A stretch of 64,000 nucleotides of DNA from Vandiemenella viatica (GCA_031002005.1 JARYHS010013631.1:63733832-63797831), one strand, 5' to 3'. Positions 32,395 to 44,363 are shown, numbered from the stretch's first letter. Numbers and translations: made by a program. Notes: generated from the letters alone by a model not told the origin.

Positions 32395-32643
32395 ACCAAG
32401 CGTGGTGGGTGAACGGTTAACCTTCTGGTCTTGCATTGGGGAGGACGTTCGAATCACCGTCCAGCCATCAAGATTTGGGTTTTACATGGTTTCCCCAAAT
32501 CACTCCAGGCGAATGCCGGTATGCTTCCTTCAGAAGGCTATGGCTGAACTCCTTCCCGTTCCTTGTCCCCTGTCCATTCCGCCTCTAATGACCTCGTTAT
32601 CGACGAGCCGTAAAGGCACAAGCAAAAAAAAAAAAAAAAAAAA
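32395..32643 (+). mobile_element. SINE1 copy (plus strand)
   Basis: The head is ACCAAGCGTGGTGGGTGAAC, the middle block AGATTTGGGTTTTACATGG, the tail CGACGAGCCGTAAAGG and a poly(A) runs to 32,643. The B box is decayed (CGTTCGAATCACC). No convincing target duplication is found, so it is an older copy. Confidence 0.8.
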
Positions 32644-33359
32644 TTTTATGCTGTATGTAAATCTATCAGTAACTGTGAAGTAATGACGCATGGAAGACAG
32701 TCCTCTGTCGTAATGTTTAGAGAACTCAAGCATTAGGATAGATGCCGTGTGGTCAGCAGTTCCATGTATATACCAGACCTCATTTGATAGGAGGAAGATT
32801 GGATTTGGGAGGAAAAATAGAGTCCATTCAGAATGTTTAGATAGGAATGAAAATCCTTACCTTTGACAATGTAGATCCCGATTATCCAGATCGAAATCTC
32901 TCAGCCACTCTACCAACTGAACTGCGATCCACGCGTTTCGTCGTTGTAAATTGTGATAGAAGCCTCCGGCTTCTGAAGATATCTTTCTAGAACATAATAG
33001 TCCGTATCTTTTTTGAAGACTTCAGCTTTAGACTGCAACTGTTGTCGTCATGCATAGATCCAGCCGTTTGTATCACTGGGTTGTCCTCCCCTTTACTCAT
33101 TTGAGAGCAGCCAGATTGGACCTTGCTGAAGAGTAAAGTTACTAGTTTTCGAGACCGATCGTCATGTTCATAGTCAGTACCTCGACTGACATTGTTACTT
33201 GTCTCGTCTGTATTGTGGATGAACGTAAACAAATAACTCATCCACTAAAAATTCAAACTATCGTATGGCATTGTTGGCAGGGAGATTCCGAAGGATTGTT
33301 CGGCCTCCAAGTGACAGAGTTTTCGATTTTCCGCCCATGCGCTTCTTGTCGTGGGTAAA
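32644..33359. other. No recognised feature
   Basis: No coding or repeat match is recognised. The 84-aa minus-strand ORF at 32,987-33,241 lacks motifs. Confidence 0.35.
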
Positions 33360-33600
33360 TAACCTAACCAGTTATCCAACCGGATACAGGGGTCCTATAG
33401 CTTAACGTGGAATACGAACCGTGGAAGCGTTCTGGCGTACATTAAATTACACAGCAAACTGTGACAGACGTCAAGGTCGGCTTAAGGGATTTTGAAAATC
33501 TCATCCTAGACCAAGATTCGAATAGGAGACCTTCCGATATCAAGCCAGACGCCTTAACTTCTGAGCCACCAGGCGACTACAACTCAGCCACTAATATGCC
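33360..33600 (-). mobile_element. SINE2 copy, diverged
   Basis: It shares with 23,640-23,835 the plus-strand blocks TATAGCTTAACGTGGAA, GCGTTCTGGCGTAC and TTACACAGCAA, and ends in a tRNA-like head (minus strand GTCGCCTGGTGGCTCAGAAG, with decayed B box TATTCGAATC). Confidence 0.55.
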
Positions 33601-34212
33601 TAAATGGCTTAAATGTCTAACACAGAGGCGTTGTGATAAATCGCACGGCCTTTGTAAAAGTGTTCATAACTGCAGTTTCTGTGTAGTTTTCTGTAAATAA
33701 CTGCGTTAATAAAAGAATGGTACATTCCCTTTCAGACAAAAATATACGACATAGAAACAAGTATACGCTAGTATAACGATTACATGGCTTGTAGACTGAC
33801 AGCAAACACATATGTTCTTATTAAGCGTTACGTACAAGATTTCTTTTTAGTTAATGTTTTAATTAGTTCTTAAACTGATGAGATATTGATTAAACTAAGC
33901 TGCAGTTTATCTCCATCTCTATTCAATATATACACTGTGACGAGTGGGAATACCTGCCTATCTGTCTTCCTAAAAATAAAAAATAAAGAAGCGTATTTTT
34001 TATCTGCTTGCGATTGTAAACTTGTTGAACAGTAATCCTACAGGGGATAGATGTGTCATGTGCTTCCGAGCAGGTAGAGAGTTGACTAGTCCGGATAGAC
34101 GAGTTTAATACTTGTCATTTAATGCTAAATAAGTTGTCATCAACAGAAAATAAATATCTCAATTTTTGGAGGGGACTATTGATATACTCGTAGGGATATG
34201 GATAGAACTAAC
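33601..34212. other. No recognised feature
   Basis: No supported gene or repeat. Confidence 0.35.
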
Positions 34213-34224
34213 ATTGCAGTCCTT

Positions 34225-34398
34225 GATTCTTAAGACTTCCGCGGCTGTCTTTGTACATGCTTTATTGCTTTACGGGCTATGCCGCGTCGTTTATTTGATT
34301 ACCTTAGCTTCCGGCTGCTATACTACAGCTGTAGTATAGCAGCCGAAAGCTAAGGTAATCAAATAAACGACGCGGCATAGCCCGTAAAGCAATAAAGT
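34225..34398. mobile_element. 174-bp insertion made largely of a 138-bp near-perfect palindrome
   Basis: Arms 34,260-34,328 and 34,329-34,397 are reverse complements at 68 of 69 positions with no spacer, centred on TACTACAG|CTGTAGTA. The insertion is flanked by the 12-bp direct repeat ATTGCAGTCCTT at 34,213-34,224 and 34,399-34,410. Thirty-five bases lie between the left repeat and the left arm. The outer part of each arm (CGTAAAGCAATAA) resembles the 3' end of SINE1 (CGCGTAAAGCAATAAGT at 58,080-58,096, minus strand), suggesting mobilisation by the same LINE machinery. Confidence 0.85.
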
Positions 34399-34477
34399 AT
34401 TGCAGTCCTTTTTTTTACCAACAATTTAACTCCTTAAAACCACAATGAGCAATTACTGTAAACATATGTAAAGGTTG

Positions 34478-34712
34478 CGCTTCCCGCAGGATTCATGGAG
34501 GTAGAGCTCCGCCCTCCCATTACAACCTTCGGCACTAGCGCCGCGCTCCGGCCATTCATCATTTTCCCGCGGAGTTTTCTCCACAGTCTCGTATTCAATG
34601 ATAGCTGGATGAGTGGGCCTTGCGGGCTGTTTCGGACGCTCAGATTCGAATAAAAACGGCTTCACGGGGGACTGAACTCCGGTCATTCTGCCTGAGCTAT
34701 GCGGCCGTTCTT
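34478..34712 (-). mobile_element. Possible tRNA-derived SINE remnant
   Basis: On the minus strand from 34,710 the sequence GCGGCCGCATAGCTCAGGCA has an A-box-like TAGCTCAGGCAG. The B box is poor. Its other end shares CTTCCCGCAGGATTC with 54,083-54,097. This is a weak call. Confidence 0.3.
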
Positions 34713-34959
34713 AAACTTTCCAAATAAAGAGCAACTATACATCTTCATGCATAACAGTGCAGGGATATTCCGGCGACAATCTAACGAAATGGCAACTGTC
34801 CAGCAATTTACGTGAGCGTAATTAATACACGTCACACTCTGCTCGCGGAAGTATCACCGGTGAGATTTCAAATCGCCCCAGCATCTGAGCAGTCGGATTT
34901 CGAGTGGTTTGGCAATAATCATAGAGGTTACTGCACTTATGGACCCCTGTTTTCGACAA

Positions 34960-35385
34960 AAATTTGTCAAGCCATTGCTTGAGTACGGTGGTGTAGCAAG
35001 GAATCTTGTATCAAATACAGGAGTTGGATAAGTTCAATGAAGGGCAAATAAATTTGTTTTGTGGAAATTACAGCAAAACGCAATCAGTAAATGGTACGAT
35101 AAAAGAGCTGGCATTGGATACACCGGAAGAAATGAGGTGCGTGGGAGTGCATGAACCATATACGTTTTGGTGATGAGGATAAGATGAATGATTGTAGAAT
35201 AATTAGGAATCGTGAATGGAAGAAAAGGAATGACCGAGACCACAAGCTGGCACTCGATTTCAGGCATAAAGAAGTGGGAAAATTTGATTTTGTAGGTAAT
35301 GGTGTCAGGGAGCTGGGAAAATCCTTAACGGAAATACTGGATAATTTACTAGAAACTATGAAGGCGTGCTCAATTTAAGATTTAA
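34960..35385 (+). pseudogene. LINE-A-like C-terminal remnant (plus strand)
   Basis: The frame 35,151-35,378 contains EWKKRNDRDHKLALDFRHKE and FVGNGVREL, matching LINE-A ORF2 C termini (DHDHKLALDFRHKG, GKGVRDWNELP). Upstream (34,975-35,130) homology continues in other frames (LLEYGGV, then the FVSGNY-like region). It is an old decayed fragment, not part of the recent LINE-A copies. Confidence 0.75.
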
Positions 35386-35439
35386 AAAAAGGGTAATCAA
35401 ATTAGGAAGCATGTATGTAGGGACACAAGATCTAATTTT

Positions 35440-35640
35440 TTTTTTTTTTATTTTTTTTTTTTTTTTTGCGGCCTTACACCTTTTTAACGATTATGTCGTC
35501 AGAGACGAAAAATAACTGGGAGCAAGGAACAGGAGGGCATTTAGCGCCGGCCTTTTGAAGGAACCAACCCTGTATTAAACAGGAGCAGCCATGGAAAACC
35601 GAAATATGCTCAAAGTGAAATGTTGTGTGGACAAAAATCA
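35440..35640 (-). mobile_element. SINE1 copy, strongly diverged
   Basis: Poly(T) at 35,439-35,467 is followed by GTCAGAGACG, GGAGCAAGGAACAGGA, GGCCTTTTGAAGGAACC and CAGCCATGGAAAACCGAAAT. These are SINE1 tail and middle blocks in order. The tRNA head is lost. It sits just after the LINE-A-like remnant. Confidence 0.65.
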
Positions 35641-36954
35641 CTGTTACCTTTGATAAAATTCTGAGAAAGTGCAGGCAATAGAATAAGGGATGTAATTTCC
35701 ATTTATTATTATTATTCTTTCTTAACTGTCACGTGGTGATGACCACCTTAGAGACAGTATTTAATCTACGTTTACTCAAATTAGCATGCGGTGATTACTT
35801 AGATTAAATACTTAAAAAACTTAAATTACTCACAGTCTGTGTTGTAGCCACGAATGCCATTTGTCATTCCGGACTACCCTAATTTTCAATTTAATTAAAA
35901 CTTCTACTAATGTTGCTGCTTGACTAAAGTTTACACATTACGGTTTTTTGCTTTTTACGTATTTTACTGACCACATTCGTTAATGGTCTTTGTACATGTT
36001 GGGTGTACGTGAGTTATTAGGTTATTTAAGGAGGATATCAGACCAAATATTTTACCGAGTAGAGTATTCTGGCAATTCATTTCTTCAGCTTTATTTAACT
36101 ATTTAATAATTTGAATTAGGTTCTCTGCCCGTTACAGACACTATAACTAATGATTACATTATGAATTTTTGCCCAGTATCAATAAAATGCAAGTGATGCT
36201 TTAGAAACAATTGCGCTCTCCCTTTAAACAGAGATTCTACAAATTTTTCAGAGTGCACTTTTAAGGTCAAACATAAGCGAAGTTTGTATTTCAGCAAGTT
36301 TGAGTCTAGCAACCGCGAACTTAGAAACAATAATACGGTAGCGCGATCGTCTCTTTCCGAGTTTAGTACGTCTATTAATACTTCTCAGTTCGCCAAGATT
36401 TAGAGATTTTATTCACCTTAAGGGTGAAACACATTTCAAGTTCGTGTTTGCTCAGATCAGGTCAACCTGTCATAATATTTGTCCCTAAAACGGGAACTAT
36501 TCTATACCCGTGACGATACGCAAAAAAACTAGCACGGGCTTACAACAGTTACTGTATAATAACCATTACACTCTAAGTATTGTTGAAATGTAAACTATCT
36601 GAATTTAGTGCCTAATAAAAGAACACACAGCCGACGTTTGCAGCACTGCGCTCTCAGGAACTACATGCAATGTTTTTTTTTCTTATACTGAACCTGTGAA
36701 ACAGTAGCCTACATTAAGGCCTCAACAACGAATTAGTTTTAATGACTGTGTAGACTTCCCCGGTCGTTGTCAGGTGAGAGCAAAGAAAATAATTAGTATT
36801 ACATTTATTAGAAATTAAAAATATATTCTTCGGATGACACGTTTCAGACTTGGTCTATTAACTTCAGTTAGTCCTCGCCACAAGGTTAGGTCGATCCTCC
36901 CGAAGGAGGCGTAATAAACCAGTGTATCAGAGGTAAGAAGGCCACTTTCTTTCA
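35641..36954. other. No recognised feature
   Basis: AT-rich, about 1.3 kb. No motif or repeat is recognised. Confidence 0.35.
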
Positions 36955-36995
36955 ACGTTACCTGTAGTTTAACGTGGAACCCGAACTTCGGGATG
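36955..36995 (-). repeat. SINE2 3'-end fragment
   Basis: TACCTGTAGTTTAACGTGGA and ACCCGAAC match the 3' block of the SINE2 copies (TATAGCTTAACGTGGAATACG at 33,397). Only about 40 bp remain. Confidence 0.4.
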
Positions 36996-37469
36996 GGAGG
37001 GCAATAAATCGAAATCTGGAAGTCTAGAAATATTCAAACTGAATGACAAAGAATAAAAAAATGAAGCTTCGAGGCTGTATTGAAAATAACAGAATGCTCA
37101 TTAGGTCTCATGTTAATTTATAAATTTTAATTTTAACGCCTCTCGCTCGTTTCCTAATCGCTACATCAGAGGGAAAATTGGAGACACCTTACTGCCAAAA
37201 TATTATAGTGTGTGTTTTTGTGCAGCTTTGAATAAGCTGAAGAGACAGGTTTGTGGCGAGACTCGATATAAGATACACCCAGACGGCCGCTCGTAAATCG
37301 TGGTTCAAGGTTGCCTCCACCTTACATCATACACAGACTAGCAAATTACTTACTGAAATAGCTAGGCTCCTGGGAACTTAACTTGTATCATCAGAAAAGA
37401 CCACGGCCTGCAGGCGAGGGTAATATGCAGAAACAAGTCGCTGGCTGTCACATAACTATTCCTATGCGA
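36996..37469. other. No recognised feature
   Basis: No supported feature. Confidence 0.35.
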
Positions 37470-37840
37470 CAACGCTCCAAGAAAAGAATAAACAGTTTAG
37501 TTGAAAATTAATATATTTGCGGATAAGCCCTTTCTTTGCGTTTCTTTGTTGCTTTCTTTTGTGCCCACATTTCCTACATTCGCTTGTTGTGCACTTCTTT
37601 TCTGTCATAAGATCATATTGTTCCAGTTCTTTTCGTCTGTCTTTCCTCGAGGGCAACTTGTAAGTTTTGAATCTAAACATCTGTTTTCGATGTTCTTTGG
37701 AGTGATTTCTGCTAATTTGAGGTCTTTCTTGATTTCGCCAATCCCTTTGATTATATCTGATGCTGCTTTACTTCGGTTTTCATAGAATTCGACTATTTGT
37801 CTTGTGAGTCTGTCAGGGCTCATGCTTTTGATTGTCCCTT
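37470..37840 (-). pseudogene. Non-LTR retrotransposon ORF2 C-terminal remnant
   Basis: The minus-strand frame at 37,605-37,823 starts MSPDRLTRQIVEF. Just upstream GTIKS precedes it, resembling the GHIxRM...RLT motif near the end of LINE endonuclease-RT proteins. After a frameshift near 37,690 the frame 37,462-37,680 has FRFKTYKLPSRKDRRKE. It has no catalytic region. The assignment rests on this one motif. Confidence 0.45.
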
Positions 37841-38139
37841 AAAATTTTAGTCTGCGTTTTCTAAAATAGCTGTGAATATCTGTATATTGTAAGATTTCTT
37901 GCTTACTAGTCTATATTGGATTACTGTGACTTTGGCCCCAAATTTTCCTTTTAAATTCCTTTTCGTTTTCTTTATATTTATCATTTTTATTAATCATGTT
38001 GAAATTAATGCCATGGTGGAAAATACACTGATCAACCAGAACATTATCCAGGTAATAGCAGCGTCACCTGACGAGAAATTACTGCTTGTTAGACACACGC
38101 ACGGTTCATGTAGAATCAGTGAGCGTGCTATCCGTGTTT

Positions 38140-39094
38140 AGAATGGGAAAGGTGCAGATTTTGATGGCCCGGAGGCTCGGCACGAACATTTTGGAAACTG
38201 CTCGACTTTTCGGGTGTTCGAGGGGTTTGGTGGCCACCCGTCTATACGGATGTCGAACGTCGTAGGCTGGGCAGACTGGTAAAACAGGCGGAACTAACAT
38301 TAGACTTTAATGCTGGGCAGAGTACAAGTGTGTCTGAACACACATTGCACCGAATACTCCTAACAATAGGCCTCCGCAGCCGACGGCCAATGCATATGCC
38401 AATATTAACACCACGACATCGGCAACTACGACTGAAATGGGCACGTGACCATCGTCACTGGATGTTGGCGCAATGGCAGAGCGTTGCATGGTCTGATGAA
38501 CCCCGATACCTTCTTCATCATGCCGATGAAGGATGCGAATCCATCGTTTTCGAGGGGAGCAGCTTCCAGACACCTGTACTGCGGGACGGAGACAAGTTGG
38601 CAACGACTCGATTATGCTCTGAAGAACATTCACGTGGACATCCATGGGTCCAGTGGAGCTCGTACAATTCACCATGTCGGTCAATATGTATCGTATACTG
38701 GTTGCAGACCACGTACACCCCTTCGTATTGAACGTGTTTCCCAACTGCAGCGGTATTTTCCAATGAGATAATGCGCCATGTCATAAGGCCAAAAGTGTGA
38801 TGGAGTGGTTCGAGGAACACAGTGGCGAGTTGCAATTGATGTGCTGGCCCCCCAACTCGCCAGATCTGAACCTGATCGAACGCATCTGGGATGCGATTGA
38901 AAGTGGCGTCAGAGCTCACCGCCTCCTTCCCCGAAATTTATGTGAATTAGGTGACTTGTGTGAGCAATTGTGGTGCCAATACCCTCTAGCAACCAACCGA
39001 GGCCTCATTACTTCCATGCCAAGATGCGTCGCCGCTGTTATGCGTACCAAAGGGGGACATACCGGATATTATGTAGGTGGTAATATTGTTCTGG
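38140..39094 (+). pseudogene. Tc1-B transposase pseudogene
   Basis: The frame 38,330-38,731 opens MSEHTLHRILLTIGLRSRRP (second DNA-binding helices), then LRLKWARDHRHW and VAWSDEPRYL with the first catalytic D. After about 38,500 the frame shifts twice. The frame 38,797-39,150 has MEWFEEHSGELQLMCWP, NSPDLNLIERIWD with the catalytic E, and the C-terminal MRTKGGHTGYY. Between 38,731 and 38,797 the second-D region (DNAPCH-like, around 38,768) is readable in DNA but out of frame. Enzymatically dead. Confidence 0.82.
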
Positions 39095-39168
39095 AAGATG
39101 CGTCGCCGCTGTTATGCTTACCAAAGGGGGACATACCGGATATTATGTAGGTGGTAATATTGTTCTGG
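39021..39168. repeat. 74-bp tandem duplication inside Tc1-B
   Basis: Units 39,021-39,094 and 39,095-39,168 start AAGATGCGTCGCCGCTGTTA and differ at one base (GCGTACC against GCTTACC). Each unit ends in TAATATTGTTCTGG, which is the inner part of the right TIR. The element therefore has a second, incomplete TIR copy inside. Confidence 0.95.
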
Positions 39169-39349
39169 CTGATAAGTGTACATACGTACTTTTTAATTAT
39201 TCGGATTTAAACTGTTGACATAAAAATCTGAATCACAATCTTGATAATGTTTTCATGCCACTGACTGCCTTAGCTGAAAATCATAAGTTTTCTGCCCAAT
39301 ATCAAACGCAAGTTTATCGTCGTTGTTTTCTCTTCTTTCCACATGATAC

Positions 39350-39740
39350 TCCTAACTTTTCTCCCATCATCCATCCACGCCTCATCGAAAGTGTACACCG
39401 ATAACACAACCACCACAGTCTTCAACAGCCTCTAATCTTGCAATGACTTTTAACGAATTCTTTTATCACAGTAGTAATTTATTCCGAACTACGTTAACTT
39501 ACTCAAACTTCCCTCCTTTCCCTTCAACTGCGTTTTATATCCATAGTATGGTTCCCATACTGCCCAAACAAACCCAAGCAATGGCCTCACTTCTCTGGTA
39601 CATCTCCTTATCGTTGTCTTGAATAGATGCAGGACTTGGTATTCTCTTTCTACACCTGCGTAACGTGTTCTGCCCAGTGTGTTTATTACAAAATGTTATA
39701 CCAAAATATTTTCAACAGTGCCCTCAATAAGCAGTTGCGA
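39350..39740 (-). pseudogene. LINE-A-like remnant (minus strand), first piece
   Basis: On the plus strand, blocks in LINE-A order are recognisable: CACGCCTCATCGAAAGTGTA, TCTTGCAATGACTTTTAACG, ATGGTTCCCATACTGCCC, GCAATGGCCTCACTTC and GTAACGTGTTCTGCCCAGT. They parallel 9,670-10,020. All frames are broken. Confidence 0.65.
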
Positions 39741-39789
39741 CTCAATTTTTCAGTCAGGCGAAAACGTTTATTTATTTATTTGACCAACA

Positions 39790-40120
39790 TAATTTCTTCT
39801 TTTCCACATGCTACTCCTTATTCTCGGTGCAATATCCATTTATACCTCATCGTCAATGTATTCCTTTTTACACTCAGCATTCTCTTCCCCTTCATCCAGT
39901 AATTCTAAACTCAATTATTGTTTATTGTGTTGCACAGTAATTTTCGTGAATAAATCTAGCTCTCCTCTTATTTATCTCCTTAATCTGATCTCATGTTCCC
40001 ACGATACTGAAGCGAGGAATTGACCAATATTTCATGAGTCAGTTACCTCACTATCTCTGATACATTTCTTCATTTTGTCTAATTGATGCAGGAATTTGAA
40101 ACCTTACCTTGACACCTCCC
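39790..40120 (-). pseudogene. LINE-A-like remnant (minus strand), second piece
   Basis: It repeats the same part of the LINE (TACCTCATCGTCAATGTATT, AATAAATCTAGCTCTCCT, TGATGCAGGAATTTGAAACC). It is therefore a separate insertion lying next to the first remnant in the same orientation, or a tandem copy. Confidence 0.55.
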
Positions 40121-41590
40121 AAAAATAACTTAAGTAGTTTATTACCAGATAAATGACAAGATATTAATTTTACATATTATACGTAAGAAAAATAATTTCC
40201 TGACCACCGTATAACCACACAAAACATCATTTTTCTATAAGCGTACATAGGGAGCACCAACAAACTACATAGCTCCATTTTGGCCTCTCTTGAACTCCAG
40301 CATTCACATGTATCCTGAGGTGGCTTTTGCCTCAACCCCCGCCCCCTTCCTTGTGACGCAAGTAGCAATTTTCCCTATCATTTATACATTTAACAATATT
40401 TTCTCTTAACAGACTGTGGATGCTCCCACAATACATTCATTTTTATATATAGGATGATCAAACCTTTTCCTGTAAAAGTGACAATTTTTCATGAAATCTT
40501 GTCTAATCAAACTTGTATGTAAGCAGATGCTACGATTTATACATTGTTCGAAACGTTTCAACGACAGTGAGTGGAGAGTTTGTTAACCTGGTGGGGACTG
40601 CTGTACAGGCGAAGCAGGAGCATTGTGTTTTTGTCGTCGTGAATCAAAACCACCTGTTGCATACCACGCCCCTCGAGCGGCCGGCTTCCAGCACAGTAGG
40701 TCGGTCCTCAGCGCCGTACAAGCCTTTCAGGAACGTTGTCCACACGGTTTACGAGGCTCCCTAAGCTGATTTGCGTTATCCGAATAGATCTCAAGAACTC
40801 AAATGATCCAAGAAGTGGGGAGGGGGAAATGAGTCCTTAAAATTTAAGTACTCAAGTAAATTTTTTAAAAAATCGTTCCATCAAAAATCAAAGAATCCCT
40901 TGATAAGTTTCTCGTTAATTACTTTTTCCCGATGTTTAGTCGTGTCACGCAAGCCACGTTAAGCATTTGGTTGTTTGAAATAACTTCTCCGAAGACTGAC
41001 TTTTCACTTAGGTTTATTTTTCCGCGAGCGCCGCAATAACATTATACAGTGCACACAACATAGGCATCGACTCGACCAAAGATACTAAGCACAATCATGA
41101 TTAAACTCACACACCTTTTTCTTGATTCAAATCTGTACGTTTGAACGGCTGACACAGCTACGTGCGGCTGTAATATGTCGTCAGTACAAGCAAATAAATA
41201 ACAACTTAGGTTATTCCACTGAATATTAGTTTAAATCCTGGCCCAGGCTGCATAGATCGCGATCAGGTATGAACAACTTTCATCCAATCAAAGTAATGTG
41301 ACGCTCATTGAAACAAATTATGTCTTTTTTAAAAAAAACTTAAATTACTTATACTCTCTGCTGTAACATCAAATGCCACTTGTCATTCTGATTCAAGGCT
41401 AAATTTCAAAACCTCCGCTAACATTTTTGACAAAAAGTTAAAGCTTATCTTACGTATTTAAGGGCTAAGAATTTATCACAAACATCTACATATAACGAAT
41501 ATAGTAAACAAATAGCCACTAATAATATTATGTTAATTTAAACGCAATACATAATTTCTTTCAGTATTTTGGCAATAATTTCTTCACTGA
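40121..41590. other. No recognised feature
   Basis: About 1.5 kb. The small ORF at 40,513-40,764 sits in a GC-richer patch but has no recognisable domain. No repeats are recognised. Confidence 0.35.
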
Positions 41591-41609
41591 TACTTTTTTT
41601 TTTTTTTTG

Positions 41610-43560
41610 CTTTCGACTGGTTTGATGCAATCCTCCATCTCTTCCTATCCTGTGCTAACCTCTTCATTTCTACATACCCCTTATACCCAACGTTCTCAAT
41701 TATCTGCTTCATATATTCTAATCTCTGTCTTCCTCTACAGTTCTTACCTTCCACTGTTCCCTCCACTAACAAATTAACCAAACCCCCCATGTCTCAAAAT
41801 ATGTCCTACTAACCTGTCTCTTCTTTCTGTAAGATTCTTCCCAAACTTCTTTTCTCAGCAATCATTTCCGAAACTCGTTCATTTCTTACTTCGTCTGTCC
41901 ACTTAATTTTCAGCAGTCTTCTGTAGCACTACATTTCAAATGATTCAATTTCTAAAGTCCATGTTTCGCTACCATAAAGTGCTGTGCTCCACACAAAGAG
42001 TTTTAAAAAGTTCTTCCTAATTCCTAGATCAATATTTGAAACTAAAAGATTTCTCTTTTTCATGAAGGCTCTTTTTGCTAGTGCTTTTCTGCTTTTAACA
42101 TCATTCCTGCTTCGTCCATCGGTTGTAATATTACTTCCCAAATAACAGAATTCACTTACTTCTCCTATTGCATCCGATCCTATTTTTATATTTAATCTAC
42201 TAGTATTGAAATCAGTTCTGCTACATTTCTACACTTTTGTCTTGCTTTGATTTATACTCAGCCCAAAATCTTCCTTCAATATTTTATTCATGCCATTCAG
42301 TAACTTCTCAATATCCTCAGCCCTCTACTAACAAGACAATGTCATCAGCAAATCGTAGCATACTGATTTTTTCTCCCTGAAAACTTATGCCACATGGAAA
42401 TTTTTCTTTGACTTTCTTCATTGCTTCTTCTACATACAAGTTGAATATTAACGGGGATAGACTACAACCTTGTCTCACACCCTTTTTAACTGATGCATGT
42501 CTCTCGTGATTCTCTACTTTTATTATAGCTAATTGATTTTTATATAGTTTATAGAGTATTTTCTATCTCGATACTTTAGACCTGACTTCTTTAAAATTTT
42601 GAACATCTTATCCCACCTAACATTGTCAAAAGCTTTTTCTAAATCAACAAATGCCATATAAGTATCTTTGTTTTTCTTGATCCGCCCTTCAAGAATTAAT
42701 CTTAAAGCCAGAATTGCTTCCCTTGTACCGCGATTTTTCCTAAACCCAAACTGATATTCACCTACTATCTCTTCTACTACCCTTTCGATCCTTCTGTATA
42801 TTATTCTGGTCAGTAATTTTTAAGCATGTGTTGTTAGACTAATGGTGCGATAATTATCACATTTGTCGGCTTCTGCTTTCTTTGGAAGTGTGAAGATGAT
42901 AATTTTACTGAAATCAGTTGGAATTTCTCCTGTTTCATAACTTTTTGATATCAGCTTGAATAATTTTTCGATTCCTTCCTCTCCTAGGGATTTGAGAAGT
43001 TCCGCAGGGATCTCATCAATTCCAACTGCCTTATTTGCTTTCAAGTCATTCAGAGCTTTATTGCATTCTGTCCTCAAAACAGTATCTCCTAAGTCATCAA
43101 TGTCGACATCGCCTTCCTTTTCTATTACACTATTGTTCGAGTCATCCCCAACATAAAGTTTCTCAATGTATTCCTTCCATAGGTTAGCTCTATCTTCTGA
43201 GCTTAAAATACGTTTCTCATCGGCATCTTTAATGTTCATACTGCTTTTCTTCATTTCTCCAAAATTCTGTTTGATCTTTCTGTAGGCAACATCTACTTTA
43301 CCTACGACCATTTCCTTTTCTACTTCTTCACACTTTTCTTGTAGCCATTTTTCTTTTGATATTTTACATTTCCTATTTATTTGATTTCTAAATTGCCTGT
43401 ACTGCTCTTTTCCTGCTTCATCCTGATCATTTTTGTACCTTCTCCTCTGATCCATCAGCTCCAAAATTTCTTCTGCGATCCAAGGTTTTCGGGCAGCTTG
43501 TTCCCTAAAGCCTAATGTTTCTTTACCATCTTTCATTATTTCGGCCTTAGTGCATTCCAT
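41610..43560 (-). pseudogene. RTE reverse transcriptase and C-terminal region
   Basis: The frame 42,820-43,560 (246 aa) has a basic linker (QFRNQINRKCKISKEKW), then LKANKAVGIDEIPAELLKS and PKKAEADKCDNYRTISL, the RT fingers. After a stop, further RT blocks follow: FRKNRGTREA near 42,745, KGVRQGCSLSP near 42,480, and the catalytic MLRFADDIVLL at about 42,330-42,360. VSEFCYLGSNI lies near 42,140. ALYGSETWTL (41,929-42,141) and the terminal QRLEYMKQII and AQDRKRWR (41,584-41,790) complete it. Several stops and frameshifts, but all landmarks are in order. Confidence 0.83.
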
Positions 43561-44363
43561 TCGTCCTCGGTTGAGCTCCTTTCAGAGTTACTTCTTAGAC
43601 CTAAGTCTACCAGTTCTGAAAATTTTTCTCTTGGGCTAGATTGTTTCAGTTTATTCACTTCCAGTCTGTTCTGCTTATACTGCTTCCTTATACGCTTAAA
43701 TTTCAGCCTGCACTTCATTATTATCAAATTATGGTCAGAGTCTATGTCTGCTCCTGGGTACGATTTACAGTCTAGAACTTGATTCCTGAATCTCTGTTTG
43801 ACCATGATATAATCTAGCTGATATCTGCCTGTATCCCCAGGACGTTTCCAGGTGTATATTCTTCTTGCATGGTTCATAAACAGTGTGTTTGCCACTACTA
43901 GCTTATATCTTTCACAAAATTCTAGCAACCTGCTTCCTCGCTCATTTCTTTCTATTAGACCAAAACTTCCTACAGTATTCCCCTCTTTTCCTTCTCCCAC
44001 TATTGCATTCCAATCACCCATGATTATTAGATTTTCCTCCCCCTTTACATATTGGATTAATTCTTCAATTTTGGCATATATTTTTTCTATTTCTTCGTCA
44101 TCTTCCTGTGTCGTTGGCATATACACTTGTACTAATGTGGTTGTGACGGGCTTAGTTTCTAACCTCATCAAAATAATCCTGTCACTAAACTGTTCATAAT
44201 AACTCACCCGTTTCCCTACTTTCTTGTTCATTACAAATCCTACACCAGTGACTCCATTGATAGCTTGTGTGCTAATTATTCCGTGTTCCCCAGACCAGAA
44301 ATCCTGTGCATCCTTCCACTTAATCTCACTAATCCCAACAACATCTAACTTTAGTTGTCCCAT
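43536..44363 (-). pseudogene. RTE endonuclease domain
   Basis: This 275-aa open frame covers an APE-like endonuclease that nicks target DNA to prime reverse transcription. It shows VVGISEIKWKDA (catalytic E), VQVYMPTTQ, IIMGDWNAIVG (D and N), RRIYTWKRPGD, YQLDYIMV and DIDSDHNLIIMK (the SDH catalytic end). Homology begins upstream of the chosen Met, with a stop at about 44,420 in an otherwise coherent NVRNLNRAGRLENLK stretch. The frame shifts near 43,550 into the RT frame, overlapping it by 25 bp, so endonuclease and RT are no longer fused. Confidence 0.85.

Larger units (their letters stand above)
38026..39178 (+). mobile_element. Tc1-like transposon Tc1-B
   Basis: TIRs begin CACTGATCAACCAGAACA on the left and, reversed, CACTTATCAGCCAGAACA on the right. 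TA lies outside both ends (38,024-38,025 and 39,179-39,180). The 1,153-bp element carries a frameshifted transposase and an internal 74-bp tandem duplication at its right end that includes part of the TIR region. Confidence 0.9.
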
